Positions 48,948 through 59,191 are shown, counted from the stretch's first letter. The stretch is DNA of 64,000 bases from an uncultured Clostridia bacterium (GCA_904393115.1 CAJFMX010000011.1:16210-80209); one strand, 5' to 3'. Made by a program: numbers and translations. Notes: generated by a model not told the origin, from the letters alone.

Positions 48948-51152
48948 CTATGTGCTCGAGCGATAGGCCTCGATGATGTCCGGATTCTTCTGGAACTGCT
49001 TCATCACCTGGGAGAGCTGCTCCTTGTCCTTGACCTCGAGGGTGAGGTTGATGACGGTGGTCTTGTTGCGCGTGGTGCGCGCGGAGATGGCCAGCAGCGG
49101 GATGTTCATCCCCGCGATCATGGTGGTCAGGCTCGCGATGATGCCGCTGCGGTCGTAGGCGATGAGCTGCACGTCCGCGTTGAAGCTGGAGGCGGCGCCC
49201 GTGTTCCAGGAGACCTCGATCATGCGGACGTTCTCCATGGAGGCGTCCTTGAGGTTGATGCAGTCCTTGCGGTGGACGGACACGCCGCGCCCGCGGGTGA
49301 TGTAGCCGACGATGTCGTCGCCGGGCACGGGGTTGCAGCAGTGCGCAAAGCGCACGACCATGCCCTCCTCGCCCTTGACGAAGACGGCCTGCTCCTTCTT
49401 CTGCTTCTTCTTGAGGGTGGAGGGGCGCTCGGGCTTGGGCTCGGGCGGCAGCGGCGCCTCTTCCCGGGCGGCGCGCTTGTACTCCTCGTTCAGGCGCATG
49501 ACGACCTGCATGGCGGTCATGCCGCCAAAGCCCACGGCGGCGTAGATGTCGTCCGCGGTCTTAAAGCCCTGCTTGCGCTGGATCTTTTCGAGGTATTCGG
49601 CCTTGAGGAGCTTTGCGGGGTCCAGGTTCTGGCGGCGGGCCTCCTTCTCGATCATGTCGCGGCCGAGCAGGATGTTCTCGTCGCGCAGGCTCGCCTTGAG
49701 GTAGGCGCGGATCTTGCTCTTGGCCTCGGTGGTCTTGACGATCTTGAGCCAGTCCATGGACGGGCCCTTGGACGAGGGCGAGGTCAGGATCTCGACGATG
49801 TCGCCGGTCTGCAGCTTTGTGTCCAGGGTCACGATGCGCTGGTTGACCTTGGCGCCCACGCACTTGTTGCCCACGGCGCTGTGGATGCGGTAGGCAAAGT
49901 CCAGGGGCGTGGAGTCCTTGGGCAGGTCGATGGCGTCGCCCTTTGGCGTGAAGACGAAGACCTCGTCGTCGGAGAAGAGCTCCTTCTTCAGGGTCTCCAT
50001 GAACTCCTTGGTGTCGTCGACCTCGCTGTCGATGTTCATGAGCTGGTGGACGAAGTTGAGCGTCTCGTCAAACTGCGTGGACTTGCCGCCGTTTTTGTAC
50101 TTGTAGTGCGCGGCGACGCCGTATTCGGCCACGCGGTGCATCTCGTGGGTGCGGATCTGGACCTCAAAGGGCATGCCCTGGTCGCCCAGGAGCGTCGAGT
50201 GCAGGGACTGGTAGCCGTTGGCCTTGGGCCGGGCGATGTAGTCCTTGAACCGGCCCGGCATGGGCTTCCACAGCGAGTGGACGATGCCCAGCACCGCGTA
50301 GCAGTCCTCCTTGGTGTTGACGAGCACGCGCACGGCGATCAGGTCGTAGATCTGCTCAAAGGAGAGGCCCTTCTTCTTCATCTTCTTGTAGATGGAGTAG
50401 AAGTGCTTCGGCCGGCCGGTGATGTCGGCCTTGATGTTCGCGTCGTCGAGGGCCTTTCGCAGCTTGTCGATGATGTGGTCGATGGCCTCCATCCGCTCCT
50501 GGCGGCGCATGGAGACGCGGTCGACCAGGTCGTAGTAGCTCTCCGGGTCCAGGTAGCGCAGGCAGAGGTCCTCCAGTTCCCACTTGATGGAGTTGATGCC
50601 CAGGCGGTTGGCCAGGGGCGCGTAGACCTCGATGGTCTCCTTGGCGGTGCGCACGCGCTTTGCCTCGTTGCAGAACTTGAGGGTGCGCATGTTGTGCAGC
50701 CGGTCGGCGAGCTTGATGATGACGACGCGGATGTCCTTGGCCATGGCGAAGAACATCTTGCGCAGGGACTCGGCCTTCTGCTCGTCCTTGGTGCGGAACT
50801 CGATGCCGTCCAGCTTTGTCACGCCGTCGACCAGGCGCGCAACGTCCGCGCCGAAGTTCTGCTCGATGTTGTCGTAGGAGGCCTTGGTGTCCTCGATGCA
50901 GTCGTGCAGGAGCGCGGCGACGATGGTGGTCTGGTCCATCTCCATGTCGGCCAGGATCTCGGCCACTTTGAGCGGGTGGACGACATAGGGCTCCCCGGAC
51001 TCGCGCGCCTGCGCGCCGTGCATCTTGAGCGCGTAGTCAAAGGCCGCGTGGATGGTCTTGCCGTCCACCTTCGGCTCGTAGGCGCGCATCTTGGTCACGA
51101 GCGCGTCGACCTCCTTGTCGAAGGCTTCCTTGGTGTATTCGGTTGGCGGCAC
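48948..51152 (-). CDS. relA: Bifunctional (p)ppGpp synthetase/hydrolase
   Basis: 734 residues. HD hydrolase domain (HDCIED at about 79-84, HNMRT), RelA/SpoT synthetase domain (about 240-360, [13 protein letters not shown]), TGS domain ([22 protein letters not shown]) and a C-terminal ACT domain ([16 protein letters not shown]). It makes and breaks the stringent-response alarmone on starvation. First gene after apt in the conserved run. RBS GGGGGG. An SpoT-type two-function enzyme is the norm in Bacillota. Confidence 0.95.
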   Translation of the reverse strand: MPPTEYTKEAFDKEVDALVTKMRAYEPKVDGKTIHAAFDYALKMHGAQARESGEPYVVHPLKVAEILADMEMDQTTIVAALLHDCIEDTKASYDNIEQNFGADVARLVDGVTKLDGIEFRTKDEQKAESLRKMFFAMAKDIRVVIIKLADRLHNMRTLKFCNEAKRVRTAKETIEVYAPLANRLGINSIKWELEDLCLRYLDPESYYDLVDRVSMRRQERMEAIDHIIDKLRKALDDANIKADITGRPKHFYSIYKKMKKKGLSFEQIYDLIAVRVLVNTKEDCYAVLGIVHSLWKPMPGRFKDYIARPKANGYQSLHSTLLGDQGMPFEVQIRTHEMHRVAEYGVAAHYKYKNGGKSTQFDETLNFVHQLMNIDSEVDDTKEFMETLKKELFSDDEVFVFTPKGDAIDLPKDSTPLDFAYRIHSAVGNKCVGAKVNQRIVTLDTKLQTGDIVEILTSPSSKGPSMDWLKIVKTTEAKSKIRAYLKASLRDENILLGRDMIEKEARRQNLDPAKLLKAEYLEKIQRKQGFKTADDIYAAVGFGGMTAMQVVMRLNEEYKRAAREEAPLPPEPKPERPSTLKKKQKKEQAVFVKGEEGMVVRFAHCCNPVPGDDIVGYITRGRGVSVHRKDCINLKDASMENVRMIEVSWNTGAASSFNADVQLIAYDRSGIIASLTTMIAGMNIPLLAISARTTRNKTTVINLTLEVKDKEQLSQVMKQFQKNPDIIEAYRSST

Positions 51153-51205
51153 GGAAATCCCCCCCTCTTTTCGCCGCAGGGTCCTGCGGTCTTACTCCCC
51201 CGCTT

Positions 51206-51736
51206 TTAGTCGCCGGGGAAGGTCATCACGGCGTCCACGTCGTAGTCCCGGAGCTTTTCGCGGCCGCCCATGCCCTCCAGCTCAATGGCAAAGCGCACGG
51301 CAACGACCTTGCCGCCGAGCTGCTCGGCCAGGCGGCAGGCCGCAAGCGCCGTGCCGCCGGTGGCCAGCAGGTCGTCGGCCACGGCCACGCGCATGCCGGG
51401 CCGGATGGCGTCGCGGTGGATCTCCAGCGTGTCGGAGCCGTACTCCAGGTCATAGGAATAGGACACGGTCTCCGCCGGGAGCTTGCCGGGCTTGCGCACG
51501 GGCACGAACCCCGCGTGCAGCGCGTAGGCCAGGACCGAGGCGACCGTGAAGCCCCGGGCCTCGGGCCCGAGGACCAGGTCCACGTCCAGCCCCTGCAGGG
51601 ACGCGACCATCTCCTGCATGAGCTGCTCAAACGCATCCGGGTTCTGGAAAAGGGTCGTCACGTCCCGGAAGACGACGCCCTCCTTGGGGAAGTCGCGCAC
51701 GCTGCGCACGCAGGCCTTAAGATCCATCTTTTCCAT
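51206..51736 (-). CDS. apt: Adenine phosphoribosyltransferase
   Basis: 176 residues. It salvages adenine to AMP using PRPP. The PRPP loop VAVADDLLATGGTA and the LGPEARGF strand are conserved. It lies directly after recJ and overlaps its last codons by 20 bases; the start is the ATG at 51736 after GGGAGGG. The recJ-apt-relA order is common in Clostridia. Confidence 0.95.
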   Translation of the reverse strand: MEKMDLKACVRSVRDFPKEGVVFRDVTTLFQNPDAFEQLMQEMVASLQGLDVDLVLGPEARGFTVASVLAYALHAGFVPVRKPGKLPAETVSYSYDLEYGSDTLEIHRDAIRPGMRVAVADDLLATGGTALAACRLAEQLGGKVVAVRFAIELEGMGGREKLRDYDVDAVMTFPGD

Positions 51737-54182
51737 TTTTGCACCCTCCCATGTCGTCGATGTGGATTTCTTCGCGCAGCCAGCGGCCCGTGGCCGTGGC
51801 GTAAAAGTCCCGCTTGCCCGCGACCTGCTTGAGGCGCACGGCAAAGGGGGATTCGGTCATCTCGATCAGTTCCATGTCCCGCAGCTCGAAGAGCGCGAGC
51901 TGCAGGCGCGGCAGCGGCATCTCCTGCCCGGGCGCAAAAAGCAGCGCGCGCAGCGCGTGCAGGCTCTGGCAGGCCGCCAGGCGCCGCGCGTCCTTGCCGC
52001 GCAGCGCCTTGTAGAGCGCGCGGACCTCGCCGATCTCCGGCGCGCAGGAGGCGATCTCCCGCTGCGCGGCCGCCTGCAGGGGCAGGGCGAGGACCACGGC
52101 GCTGGGGCTCGCGGCGAGCAGCCGCTCGACAAAGCCGTTGCCCATCGCGCCGTCGAGCAGCACGATGTTGCGGTAGCGCGCGACCTGCGCGCGGCTCAGG
52201 AACGGCGCGCTGCTCAGGAGGTTGAAGGCGCAGGGGTCGTCCGGCTCCGGGCCGGCGCCAAGGCCCACGCGGGAGAGCAGCCCCTCCTCGGCGAGGATTC
52301 CCCGCCAGAGGCGCGCGGTCTCCGCCGCGGCGTAGAGCAGGAGCGTGCCGGAAAGGCGCTCGCGCAGCAGGTGCCCGACCCGCTCGCGCGCCTTGTCCGC
52401 AGACACGGTTAAATAGCGGCGGAAGCGCGGCTTTGCTTCATTATACAGAACCATGGCCAAAAAATCACGCATTCTTTGTTCATCGCTCTGTTGCAAATTC
52501 GTAAAGAAGCCCTCCTCCGAGGGCTTGAAGGCCTTGACCGTCAGGCGAAGGCTCGTGCGGCCCATGTAGGTGTTGCGGTCCAGCGTCACGATGCAGTCCA
52601 GGCTCCCCGCCGCCTGGCGCGCGCGCCAGCCCATCTTGAAGGCTGCGGCGTCGGCCTGGGCGCCGTCCTGCTCCAGGCGCAGGCGCAGGTGCGCGTCGTT
52701 TGCGCCCATGGTCCGCGCCGAGACCACGCGCACGCCCCGCAGCAGGAACACCGGGATGCTGTTGCCCTGGCCCAGCGGCTCGAGACAAGAAAGGGAGTCC
52801 AGGAACGGCAGCGTCAGCTCCGGCAGGCGGACCTCCAGGTCGTAGTCCCGGCTGGGCACCCAGGGGCCGTCGTCCAGGGCGGACAGCACCTCGTTGATGC
52901 GGCGGGTGAACTCCTGCAGGCGGTCGGCGCGGAGTGTGAGCCCGGCGGCCATGTCGTGCCCGCCGTAGCGCAGGAACACGTCGCCGATGGCGTGCAGGCT
53001 CTCAAAGAGGGAGACGCCGCGGATGGAGCGCGCGGAGCCGACGTAGGTGTCGCCCTCGCGCGCCAGGACGAAGACCGGCCGGTTGTACCGCTCGACCAGG
53101 CGCGAGGCGACGATGCCGATCACGCCGGCGTTCCACCCCTCCCCCGCGCAGACGATGGCGCGGTCGTTCAGGAAGTCCGCGCCGCCGGGACCCTCGATCT
53201 TGCCGACGGCCTCCTTGAGGATGGCCTGCTCCTGGCTCTGGCGGATCTGGTTGTGCTTTTCGAGCTCGGAGGCGATCTTGCGGGCGAGGGCCCGGTCGCC
53301 CGTGCAGAGCATCTCGACCGAGCGCGAGGAGTGGCCGATGCGGCCGCCGGCGTTGATGCGCGGGCCGAGCGCAAAGCCGATGCCCGCCGAGTCGAGCCTG
53401 CGCCCCTGCAGGCCCGCGACCTCCATCAGGGCGAGGATGCCCGGGCGCGTGGTGCGGCTGGCGGCCTCCAGCCCGGCGCGCACGAGGGCGCGGTTCTCGC
53501 CCGTGAGGGACACGATGTCCGCCACCGTGCCGATGGCCACGATGTCCAGGTAGGGCCGCAGCGCCTCCATGCCGCCCAGGGCCTGCACGAGCTTTGCCGC
53601 CACGCCCACGCCCGCAAGGTGCGGGAACGGGTAGCCGCCAAGGCGCGGATTGACCACCGTGCAGTCCGGCAGCTCGTCCGCGGCGTGGTGGTGGTCCGTG
53701 ACGACGACGTCCAGCCCCAGCTCCCGGCAGAGGCGCACCTCCCCGACGGCGGTGATGCCGCAGTCCACCGTCAGCAGCAGGTCGTACTTGGGCGCGAGGC
53801 TGCGGATGGCGGCCTCGTGCAGGCCGTAGCCCTCGCCGTGGCGGTCCGGGATGTAGTAGCCGACAGTGAGGCCGATCTTGCGCAGATAGAGCACGAGCAG
53901 GGCGGTCGCGGTCACGCCGTCGGCGTCGTAGTCGCCGTAGATGCAGACGCGCTGCTTTTCCGCCTGGGCCCGCCGGATGCGGTCCACCGCCTCGCGCATC
54001 CCGCGCAGCAGGAAGGGGTCGTGCAGGTCGTCCAGCGTGGGGTTCAGGTAGGCGCGCGCGGCCCCCTCGTCCGCGATGCCGCGAAGGACCATGAGCTGCG
54101 CGGTGCGCTCCGGCAGGCCCATGGCGCAAAGGGCCGCGACGGCCCCCGGGTCCGCTGCGGCGCGCGCGCGAAATTCGAGCAT
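51717..54182 (-). CDS. recJ: Single-stranded-DNA exonuclease RecJ
   Basis: 821 residues. DHH core: GDYDADGVTATALL, DCGITA, VTDHHH, then the DHHA1 domain with RYGGHDMAAGLTL and the OB-fold domain. The C-terminal 250 residues form the extra RecJ_C domain of Firmicutes RecJ. It degrades single-stranded DNA 5'-3' in recombination and repair. The start is the ATG at 54182 behind GAAGGGGAGAGG; longer starts overlap the terminator-like hairpin at 54217-54259. Confidence 0.94.
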   Translation of the reverse strand: MLEFRARAAADPGAVAALCAMGLPERTAQLMVLRGIADEGAARAYLNPTLDDLHDPFLLRGMREAVDRIRRAQAEKQRVCIYGDYDADGVTATALLVLYLRKIGLTVGYYIPDRHGEGYGLHEAAIRSLAPKYDLLLTVDCGITAVGEVRLCRELGLDVVVTDHHHAADELPDCTVVNPRLGGYPFPHLAGVGVAAKLVQALGGMEALRPYLDIVAIGTVADIVSLTGENRALVRAGLEAASRTTRPGILALMEVAGLQGRRLDSAGIGFALGPRINAGGRIGHSSRSVEMLCTGDRALARKIASELEKHNQIRQSQEQAILKEAVGKIEGPGGADFLNDRAIVCAGEGWNAGVIGIVASRLVERYNRPVFVLAREGDTYVGSARSIRGVSLFESLHAIGDVFLRYGGHDMAAGLTLRADRLQEFTRRINEVLSALDDGPWVPSRDYDLEVRLPELTLPFLDSLSCLEPLGQGNSIPVFLLRGVRVVSARTMGANDAHLRLRLEQDGAQADAAAFKMGWRARQAAGSLDCIVTLDRNTYMGRTSLRLTVKAFKPSEEGFFTNLQQSDEQRMRDFLAMVLYNEAKPRFRRYLTVSADKARERVGHLLRERLSGTLLLYAAAETARLWRGILAEEGLLSRVGLGAGPEPDDPCAFNLLSSAPFLSRAQVARYRNIVLLDGAMGNGFVERLLAASPSAVVLALPLQAAAQREIASCAPEIGEVRALYKALRGKDARRLAACQSLHALRALLFAPGQEMPLPRLQLALFELRDMELIEMTESPFAVRLKQVAGKRDFYATATGRWLREEIHIDDMGGCKNGKDGS

Positions 54183-54216
54183 ATCCCTCTCCCCTTCCCG
54201 TGTTGTTTGGAACGCC

Positions 54217-54259
54217 CAAAGGGCCGCCGCGCAGCATGACGCGCGGGGCGGCCCTTTTT
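54217..54259 (-). terminator. Stem-loop after secF, before recJ
   Basis: AAAGGGCCGCC/GGCGGCCCTTT stem with a CGCGCG interior. The minus strand has only TTT after it, so termination may be partial. Confidence 0.55.
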
Positions 54260-54321
54260 CTGCCATTGGGATGGCGCGCGGCGCCGCGAGGCTCCGCCTG
54301 GTCTCTTGCCGTTTCTCGGGT

Positions 54322-55257
54322 TTAGGCCTTCTTGGGCTTCACCTTGCCCGCGCGGCGGCCGGCGGCGCGCTTAGCGTCGATGCGGTCCTGCCAGCGCCCC
54401 CACAGGGACGGCGCGACGAAGATCGAGGTGAAGTTGCCCGCGACCAGGCCGATGATGATGGGCAGCGCGAACTCCTTGATGGAGGAAACGCCCATGATGT
54501 ACAGGGTGACGATGGTGATCAGGGTCGTGACCGTGGTGTTGATCGTGCGGGGCAGCGTCTCGCGCACGGACAGGTCCGCAAGCTCGGCGCGGGTCATGTC
54601 CTTGCGGGTGATGGTGCGCATGTTCTCGCGCACGCGGTCAAAGACGACGATCGTGTCGTTGATGGCGTAGCCGACGATGGTCAGGATCGCCGCGATGAAG
54701 GAGGAGTTCACCTGCAGGCGCAGGATCGCGACCATGGCGATCATCACGCCCACGTCCAGCAGGAGCGCGACCACGGCGGTGACGCCGAAGTGGAACTCAA
54801 ACCGGAACCAGATGTAGACCAGCATCAGCGCGCAGGCGATGAGCACGGAGGAAACCGCGTTCCAGATGAGGTCCCGGCCCGCGACCGCGCCCACGCGCTC
54901 GGAGGAGGCGACCTCCGCCTGGGGGTAAGTCTGACGGATCGTGGTTTCGACGTTGGCGCGGATCTCGTTCTCGCGCTCGGCGTCGTTGGTGTCCGGGAAG
55001 CGCACGAGCGCCTCGGCGTCCGCGCCGGAGCCGGATACCGTCACCGAGATCTGCTGCTCGGTAAAGCCCTCGTTCACAAACGCCTCGGCGACGACGGAGG
55101 AGTCGAAGTCCCCGCCCATGTGGATGGTCATCATGGTGCCGCCGGTGAAGTCAATGCCAAGGTTCATGCCGCCGCAGGCGATGCCGACGATCAGGCCAAG
55201 GACGATGATGGCGATCGGCACGCAGACGGTGATCGGAAAATACTTGGAGAATCTCAT
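54322..55257 (-). CDS. secF: Protein translocase subunit SecF
   Basis: 311 residues, six membrane helices. MNLGIDFTGGTMMTI opens the first external domain; the C-terminal part has INTTVTTLITIVTLY and the conserved GLVAGNFTSIFVAPSLW. Works with SecD to pull exported proteins through SecYEG using the proton gradient. It shares one base with the secD stop (TGATG). RBS AAAGGAGGG. Confidence 0.95.
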   Translation of the reverse strand: MRFSKYFPITVCVPIAIIVLGLIVGIACGGMNLGIDFTGGTMMTIHMGGDFDSSVVAEAFVNEGFTEQQISVTVSGSGADAEALVRFPDTNDAERENEIRANVETTIRQTYPQAEVASSERVGAVAGRDLIWNAVSSVLIACALMLVYIWFRFEFHFGVTAVVALLLDVGVMIAMVAILRLQVNSSFIAAILTIVGYAINDTIVVFDRVRENMRTITRKDMTRAELADLSVRETLPRTINTTVTTLITIVTLYIMGVSSIKEFALPIIIGLVAGNFTSIFVAPSLWGRWQDRIDAKRAAGRRAGKVKPKKA

Positions 55258-56510
55258 CAGGCTCTGCCCTCCTTTGCGTCGCGGACGCCGTAGAGGCGAT
55301 GGTTGGTGAAGTTCAGGCCCACCATCTGCCGGAGCAGGAAGCGGGTGACCACGACCGCCGTGAACATGGAGCACACGACGCCGATGGTGAGCGTGATGGC
55401 AAAGCCCTTGATGGTGCCCGCGCCGAAGATCATCAGCACAAGGCCCGCGATGATGGTGGTGATGTTGGAGTCCAGAATCGCGGAGAACGCGCGCTTAAAC
55501 CCGCTCTCCACCGAGGCGCGGACGGTCTTGCCCGCGCGCATCTCCTCCTTCATGCGCTCAAAGATGATGACGTTGGCGTCCACGGCCATGCCGATGGACA
55601 GCACGATGCCCGCGATGCCCGGCAGCGTCAGCTGCACGCCCGGGATCACCGCAAGGAGGAACAGGTCGATCAGGATGTAGATCAGCAGCGCCAGGCTCGC
55701 CATGACGCCCGGCAGCCGGTAGATCACCAGCATGAAGACGATGACCAGCAGCACGCCGATGACCGCCGCGGTCATGGAGGTGGAGAGCGCGTCCTCGCCG
55801 AGGGTGGCGGAGATGGTGCGCACCTCGATCTGCTCGATGTCCAGGGGCAGCGCGCCGGACTGGATCAGCATGGCGAGCTGCTGGGCGCTCTCGGCGGTGA
55901 AGTTGCCCTCGATGTAGCCCTGGCCGCCGGTGATGGCCTGGTTGACCTTCGGCGCGGAGATGACCTCGCCGTCCAGCTCGATGGAGATGGTGCTGCCGAC
56001 GTTCTCCGCCGTGGCCGTGGCAAAGGCCGCGGCGCCCTCGTCGTTGAGCGTGAACTGCACGACGGGCTGGCCGTCCAGGTATCCCATCTCGGCCGAGACG
56101 ACGGCGCTGCCGTCCATGATGGTCTCGCCGTCCGCGGTCTTAAACTCCAGGTGCGCGGGCTGGCCGATGATGTTCAGGATCTCGTTGGGGTCGTCCACGT
56201 CCGGGATCTCGATGCGGATGCGGTTGGTGCCCTGCTGGGTGACCGTGGCCTCGGTAAAGCCCTGGTTGGTCAGGCGGTTGCGCAGCACCGCCATGGTGCC
56301 CGACAGCAGGCTGGCAAAGTCGGACTGGCCTTCGTCCTGCGCCTCATAGACGGCAGAGACGCCGCCGCGCAGGTCCAAGCCCTGGGAAATGCCTTCCACA
56401 AGGGGCTTGATCTCCAGCGCGCCGATGTTGAGTCCGAAGATCGCCAATGCGCCAAAGGCTGCAAGCAATATGACCACAACGATCATATTGACGGCACATC
56501 TCGTCTTCAT
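55257..56510 (-). CDS. secD: Protein translocase subunit SecD
   Basis: 417 residues. One N-terminal helix, then GLDLRGGVSAVYEA and the P1 head region, then five helices in the C-terminal half with GMAVDANVIIFERMKEE. Partner of SecF in the translocation motor. Own strong promoter upstream (TTGACG/TATAAT). RBS AGGAGG. Confidence 0.95.
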   Translation of the reverse strand: MKTRCAVNMIVVVILLAAFGALAIFGLNIGALEIKPLVEGISQGLDLRGGVSAVYEAQDEGQSDFASLLSGTMAVLRNRLTNQGFTEATVTQQGTNRIRIEIPDVDDPNEILNIIGQPAHLEFKTADGETIMDGSAVVSAEMGYLDGQPVVQFTLNDEGAAAFATATAENVGSTISIELDGEVISAPKVNQAITGGQGYIEGNFTAESAQQLAMLIQSGALPLDIEQIEVRTISATLGEDALSTSMTAAVIGVLLVIVFMLVIYRLPGVMASLALLIYILIDLFLLAVIPGVQLTLPGIAGIVLSIGMAVDANVIIFERMKEEMRAGKTVRASVESGFKRAFSAILDSNITTIIAGLVLMIFGAGTIKGFAITLTIGVVCSMFTAVVVTRFLLRQMVGLNFTNHRLYGVRDAKEGRA

Positions 56511-56570
56511 GGTCTTAGGACCTCCTCGTTTTGTTGGCCGCGCAGCGCGCGGCGGTTATGCTAAGTTTAC

Positions 56571-56599
56571 ATTATAATCTTGCGGACGGGATTCGTCAA
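56571..56599 (-). promoter_or_regulatory. secDF promoter
   Basis: Minus strand TTGACG (56594-56599), 17-base spacer, TATAAT (56571-56576). The leader has a GCCGCGC/GCGCGGC hairpin near 56536-56552. Confidence 0.85.
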
Positions 56600-56638
56600 T
56601 GTTTTTGCCGCGCGCACCGCAGAAAAAACCTTGCCCCG

Positions 56639-57994
56639 TCAGTCCTCCTGCCACTCGGCGGCCTGCACGGCGATGGCGCATTCCAGGCGCTTTTTCTCCA
56701 TCTCGCACTCCATTTCATAGGGCTTGAGCAGGTCGCCGTGGAAGGCGTCGGCGTTGGCCGCGCACCCGCCGGTGCAGTAGAGCCGCGCCCAGCAGGAGGC
56801 GCACTTCTCCTTGTTCAGCACGTGGGCGGAGGCGAACTTCCTGCGGATGCCCTCGTCGATCTCGCCCGTCAGGACGCTGCCCATGGCGTAGCCCTCGCGC
56901 CCGACGAACTGGTGGCAGGGGAAGATCTCGCCGTCCGCGGTGACGGCGACGTACTCCACGCCCGCGCCGCAGCCGGAGAGGCGCTTCTTGATGCAGGGGC
57001 CGCCGTTTAAGTCCACGCAGAAGTGGAAGAAGGAGAACCACCGCCCGTCCGCGCGGCGCTGGACGTACTCCTTGTAGAGCAGGTCGTACTGCTCCAGGAT
57101 CTGCGGCAGGTGCTCGGGCAGCAGCGAATAGGGCGAATCGGGCGACAGGACCACGGGCTCGACGCTCACCTGCTCAAAGCCCTGGTCCGCCAGGGCCAGC
57201 ACGTCGCGGGAGAAGTCGAGGCTCTTGCGGGTAAAGGTGCCGCGGACGTAGTAGTCCTGCTGCTTGCGGGCGGCGGCGACCTTCTTGGCGTTGGCCATGG
57301 CGCGCTCCCAGGAGCCCTGGCCGTCCGCGGTGGGGCGCATGGCGTCGTGCGTCTCCTTGCGGCCGTCCACGGACAGCACCACGTTGCTCATCTCGCGGTT
57401 GAAGTAGTCGATGTCCTCGTCCGTCAGGGAGTAGGCGTTCGTGGTGATGGTGAAGCGGAAGACCTTGCCGTGCTTCTTCTCCAGCTCGCGGCCGTAGGCG
57501 ACCAGCTCCTTGACCACGGGGAAGTTGAGCATGGGCTCGCCGCCGAAGAAGTCGACCTCCAGGTGCCTGCGGCTGCCGGAGCGCGCCACGAGGAAGTCCA
57601 GCGCCTTCTTGCCGATCTCCGCGGGCATGAGCAGGCGCTTGCCGTGGAAGGTGCCGGTGGAGGCAAAGCAGTAGCGGCAGCGCAGGTTGCAGTCGTGCGC
57701 GACCAGCAGGCACATGGCCTTGATGACGCCGGGGTCCGCGTCGGCGGGCGCCTTGTGCAGGTCCTCGTCATGGGAAAAGAGGGTGCCGCTCTCCTGAAGG
57801 GCACGGACCTCGCCGATCCCCTCGCGGATCTCCTCCTCCGGGAAGCGGCCGGCCAGCGCGCGCACGATCTCCTCCGGCGCGCTCTCCTCCCAGCGGGAGA
57901 CGACCTCGTATCCCAGCTCGTCGAGCATGTGGACCGTGCCGGAGTCCACGTCCAGGGCCAAATAGCGCCCATCCACGCAAAAGGTATGTACCAT
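56639..57994 (-). CDS. scfB: Thioether cross-link-forming SCIFF peptide maturase (radical SAM)
   Basis: 451 residues. An N-terminal peptide-recognition RRE-like part (MVHTFCVDGRYLALDVDSG), the radical-SAM motif CNLRCRYC at 102-109, then the SPASM domain with its Cys ligands (CIKKRLSGCGAGVEYVAVTADGEIFPCHQ and CASCWARLYCTGGC). It forms Cys-to-residue thioether links in the SCIFF peptide encoded just upstream. Located 130 bases after the peptide gene behind a partial terminator. Confidence 0.95.
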   Translation of the reverse strand: MVHTFCVDGRYLALDVDSGTVHMLDELGYEVVSRWEESAPEEIVRALAGRFPEEEIREGIGEVRALQESGTLFSHDEDLHKAPADADPGVIKAMCLLVAHDCNLRCRYCFASTGTFHGKRLLMPAEIGKKALDFLVARSGSRRHLEVDFFGGEPMLNFPVVKELVAYGRELEKKHGKVFRFTITTNAYSLTDEDIDYFNREMSNVVLSVDGRKETHDAMRPTADGQGSWERAMANAKKVAAARKQQDYYVRGTFTRKSLDFSRDVLALADQGFEQVSVEPVVLSPDSPYSLLPEHLPQILEQYDLLYKEYVQRRADGRWFSFFHFCVDLNGGPCIKKRLSGCGAGVEYVAVTADGEIFPCHQFVGREGYAMGSVLTGEIDEGIRRKFASAHVLNKEKCASCWARLYCTGGCAANADAFHGDLLKPYEMECEMEKKRLECAIAVQAAEWQED

Positions 57995-58069
57995 TGAAAT
58001 CCATTCTCCTTAAAAAAATAGCCTGACGCAGCGCGCGATGCGGCCGCGGTTCCTTACAGCAGACAAGAA

Positions 58070-58092
58070 GCCCCAGTCAACGCAACTGAGGC
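58070..58092 (-). terminator. Partial terminator between SCIFF peptide and maturase genes
   Basis: GCCTCAGT-TGCGTT-GACTGGGGC, an 8-bp stem on the minus strand, followed by TTCTTGTC. It may lower maturase expression relative to the peptide. Confidence 0.6.
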
Positions 58093-58126
58093 TCCGCACT
58101 CGATTTTCGAAAGGCGTATTTTCCGT

Positions 58127-58300
58127 TTAGCCGTTCTTGCGCGCGGGGTTGAAGACCTTCTCACCCTTGTTCTGGCAAGACTGGTTCGCCACCGTGCAGC
58201 TGGTCTTGCAGGCGCTCTGGCAGGAAGCCTGGCACTCGCCGCAGCCGGTGCCCGCGCCCTTGTTGATGCAGGAATTGGCCATGGTCTTGATGTGCTTCAT
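58127..58300 (-). CDS. scfA: SCIFF ribosomally made peptide precursor
   Basis: 57 residues. The six-cysteine SCIFF core CGECQASCQSACKTSCTVANQSC (Cys20 to Cys42 region) matches the family. An additional Cys at position 11 (NSCINKG) lies in the leader part, so seven Cys in all. The N-terminal MKHIKT is the usual leader start, recognised by ScfB. RBS AAGGAGGGTGA. The tail NPARKNG is short and basic. Widely conserved in Clostridia; its biological role is unknown. Confidence 0.95.
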   Translation of the reverse strand: MKHIKTMANSCINKGAGTGCGECQASCQSACKTSCTVANQSCQNKGEKVFNPARKNG

Positions 58301-58336
58301 CGCGATTCACCCTCCTTGTTCTCATAAATCTCAATT

Positions 58337-58365
58337 ATTATACATGAATCCCGCCGCCATTGCAA
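58337..58365 (-). promoter_or_regulatory. scfA promoter
   Basis: Minus strand TTGCAA (58360-58365), 17-base spacer, TATAAT (58337-58342). Confidence 0.85.
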
Positions 58366-58407
58366 GCAAGGCGGGCGGGATTCCGGGTAAATTCTTCGTA
58401 TGCGCGC

Positions 58408-58800
58408 CTATTTCCGCAGGCTTCCGGCCAGCAGGCCGGACAAAAACCCCGCCGCAAGGCCGAGCCCGAGGTCCCCGGCCATGGCCGCAACGGGGAGCAG
58501 CTCCCCGGAAAAGGCGCAGTAGAGCGCGATCCCCAGCGCCATATACGCCCCGCCCACGGCAAGGCCCGCCGCGTACCCGCGCAGGGCGTTGCCCTTTGCA
58601 GCCACGAGCGTGCCAAAGAGGATGGACAGGACCTTGATGATCTGGTTGACCGAGGTCACGATCCCGACCCCTAAATCGAACAGCAGCACAAAGAGCGCAA
58701 AGAGCAGGATCAGCGCCGCCGAGAGCACCGCCGCAAACAACACCCCGCGCAGCAGCGCCAGGGGCGCCGAGCGCAGCACACTTCCCTTCATCGTCGTCAT
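58408..58800 (-). CDS. TIGR04086-family membrane protein
   Basis: 130 residues, four membrane helices; the SVNQIIKVLSILFGTLVAAKG stretch marks the family. Always near the SCIFF locus in Clostridia, as here, suggesting a link to that pathway or to Sec export. Function unknown. The ATG at 58800 is preceded by GGAGG. Confidence 0.9.
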   Translation of the reverse strand: MTTMKGSVLRSAPLALLRGVLFAAVLSAALILLFALFVLLFDLGVGIVTSVNQIIKVLSILFGTLVAAKGNALRGYAAGLAVGGAYMALGIALYCAFSGELLPVAAMAGDLGLGLAAGFLSGLLAGSLRK

Positions 58801-58885
58801 AACAACAGGACCTCCCCCGCAAGTCTCTTATTTGGACTGTATGCGGGAAGAGGTCCGTTGATTCCGATTCTGCTGCGCCTCCGGG

Positions 58886-59191
58886 TTAGATGAGGTCGTT
58901 CTGCGCGTCGGCGGGCGTGTCCTCCAGGGAGCGCACGGCCCAGCGGGCGATCATGGCCTTGGTGCTGTCCGGGCCAAAGGAGATGGTGATGACGTCGTCC
59001 TTGATGGCCGCGATGGTGGCGTAGAAGCCCCCGATGGTGGTGATGCGGTCGCCGACCTTGAGGTTGGCCAGCATGTTCTTGACTTCCTTGTCCTTCTTGC
59101 GCTGGGGACGGATGAGCAGGAAGTAGAACACGACAAAGATCAGCACAAGGGGCAGGATCTGAACCAGGATCGTTGCAATCTCTTGGGGCAT
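58886..59191 (-). CDS. yajC: Preprotein translocase subunit YajC
   Basis: 101 residues. One N-terminal helix (FVVFYFLLIRPQRKKDKE) followed by a small cytoplasmic domain with KVGDRITTIGGFYA, the YajC hallmark. It belongs to the SecDF-YajC accessory complex, whose other members lie in the same block. The start is the ATG at 59191 behind GGAGG. Confidence 0.94.
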   Translation of the reverse strand: MPQEIATILVQILPLVLIFVVFYFLLIRPQRKKDKEVKNMLANLKVGDRITTIGGFYATIAAIKDDVITISFGPDSTKAMIARWAVRSLEDTPADAQNDLI

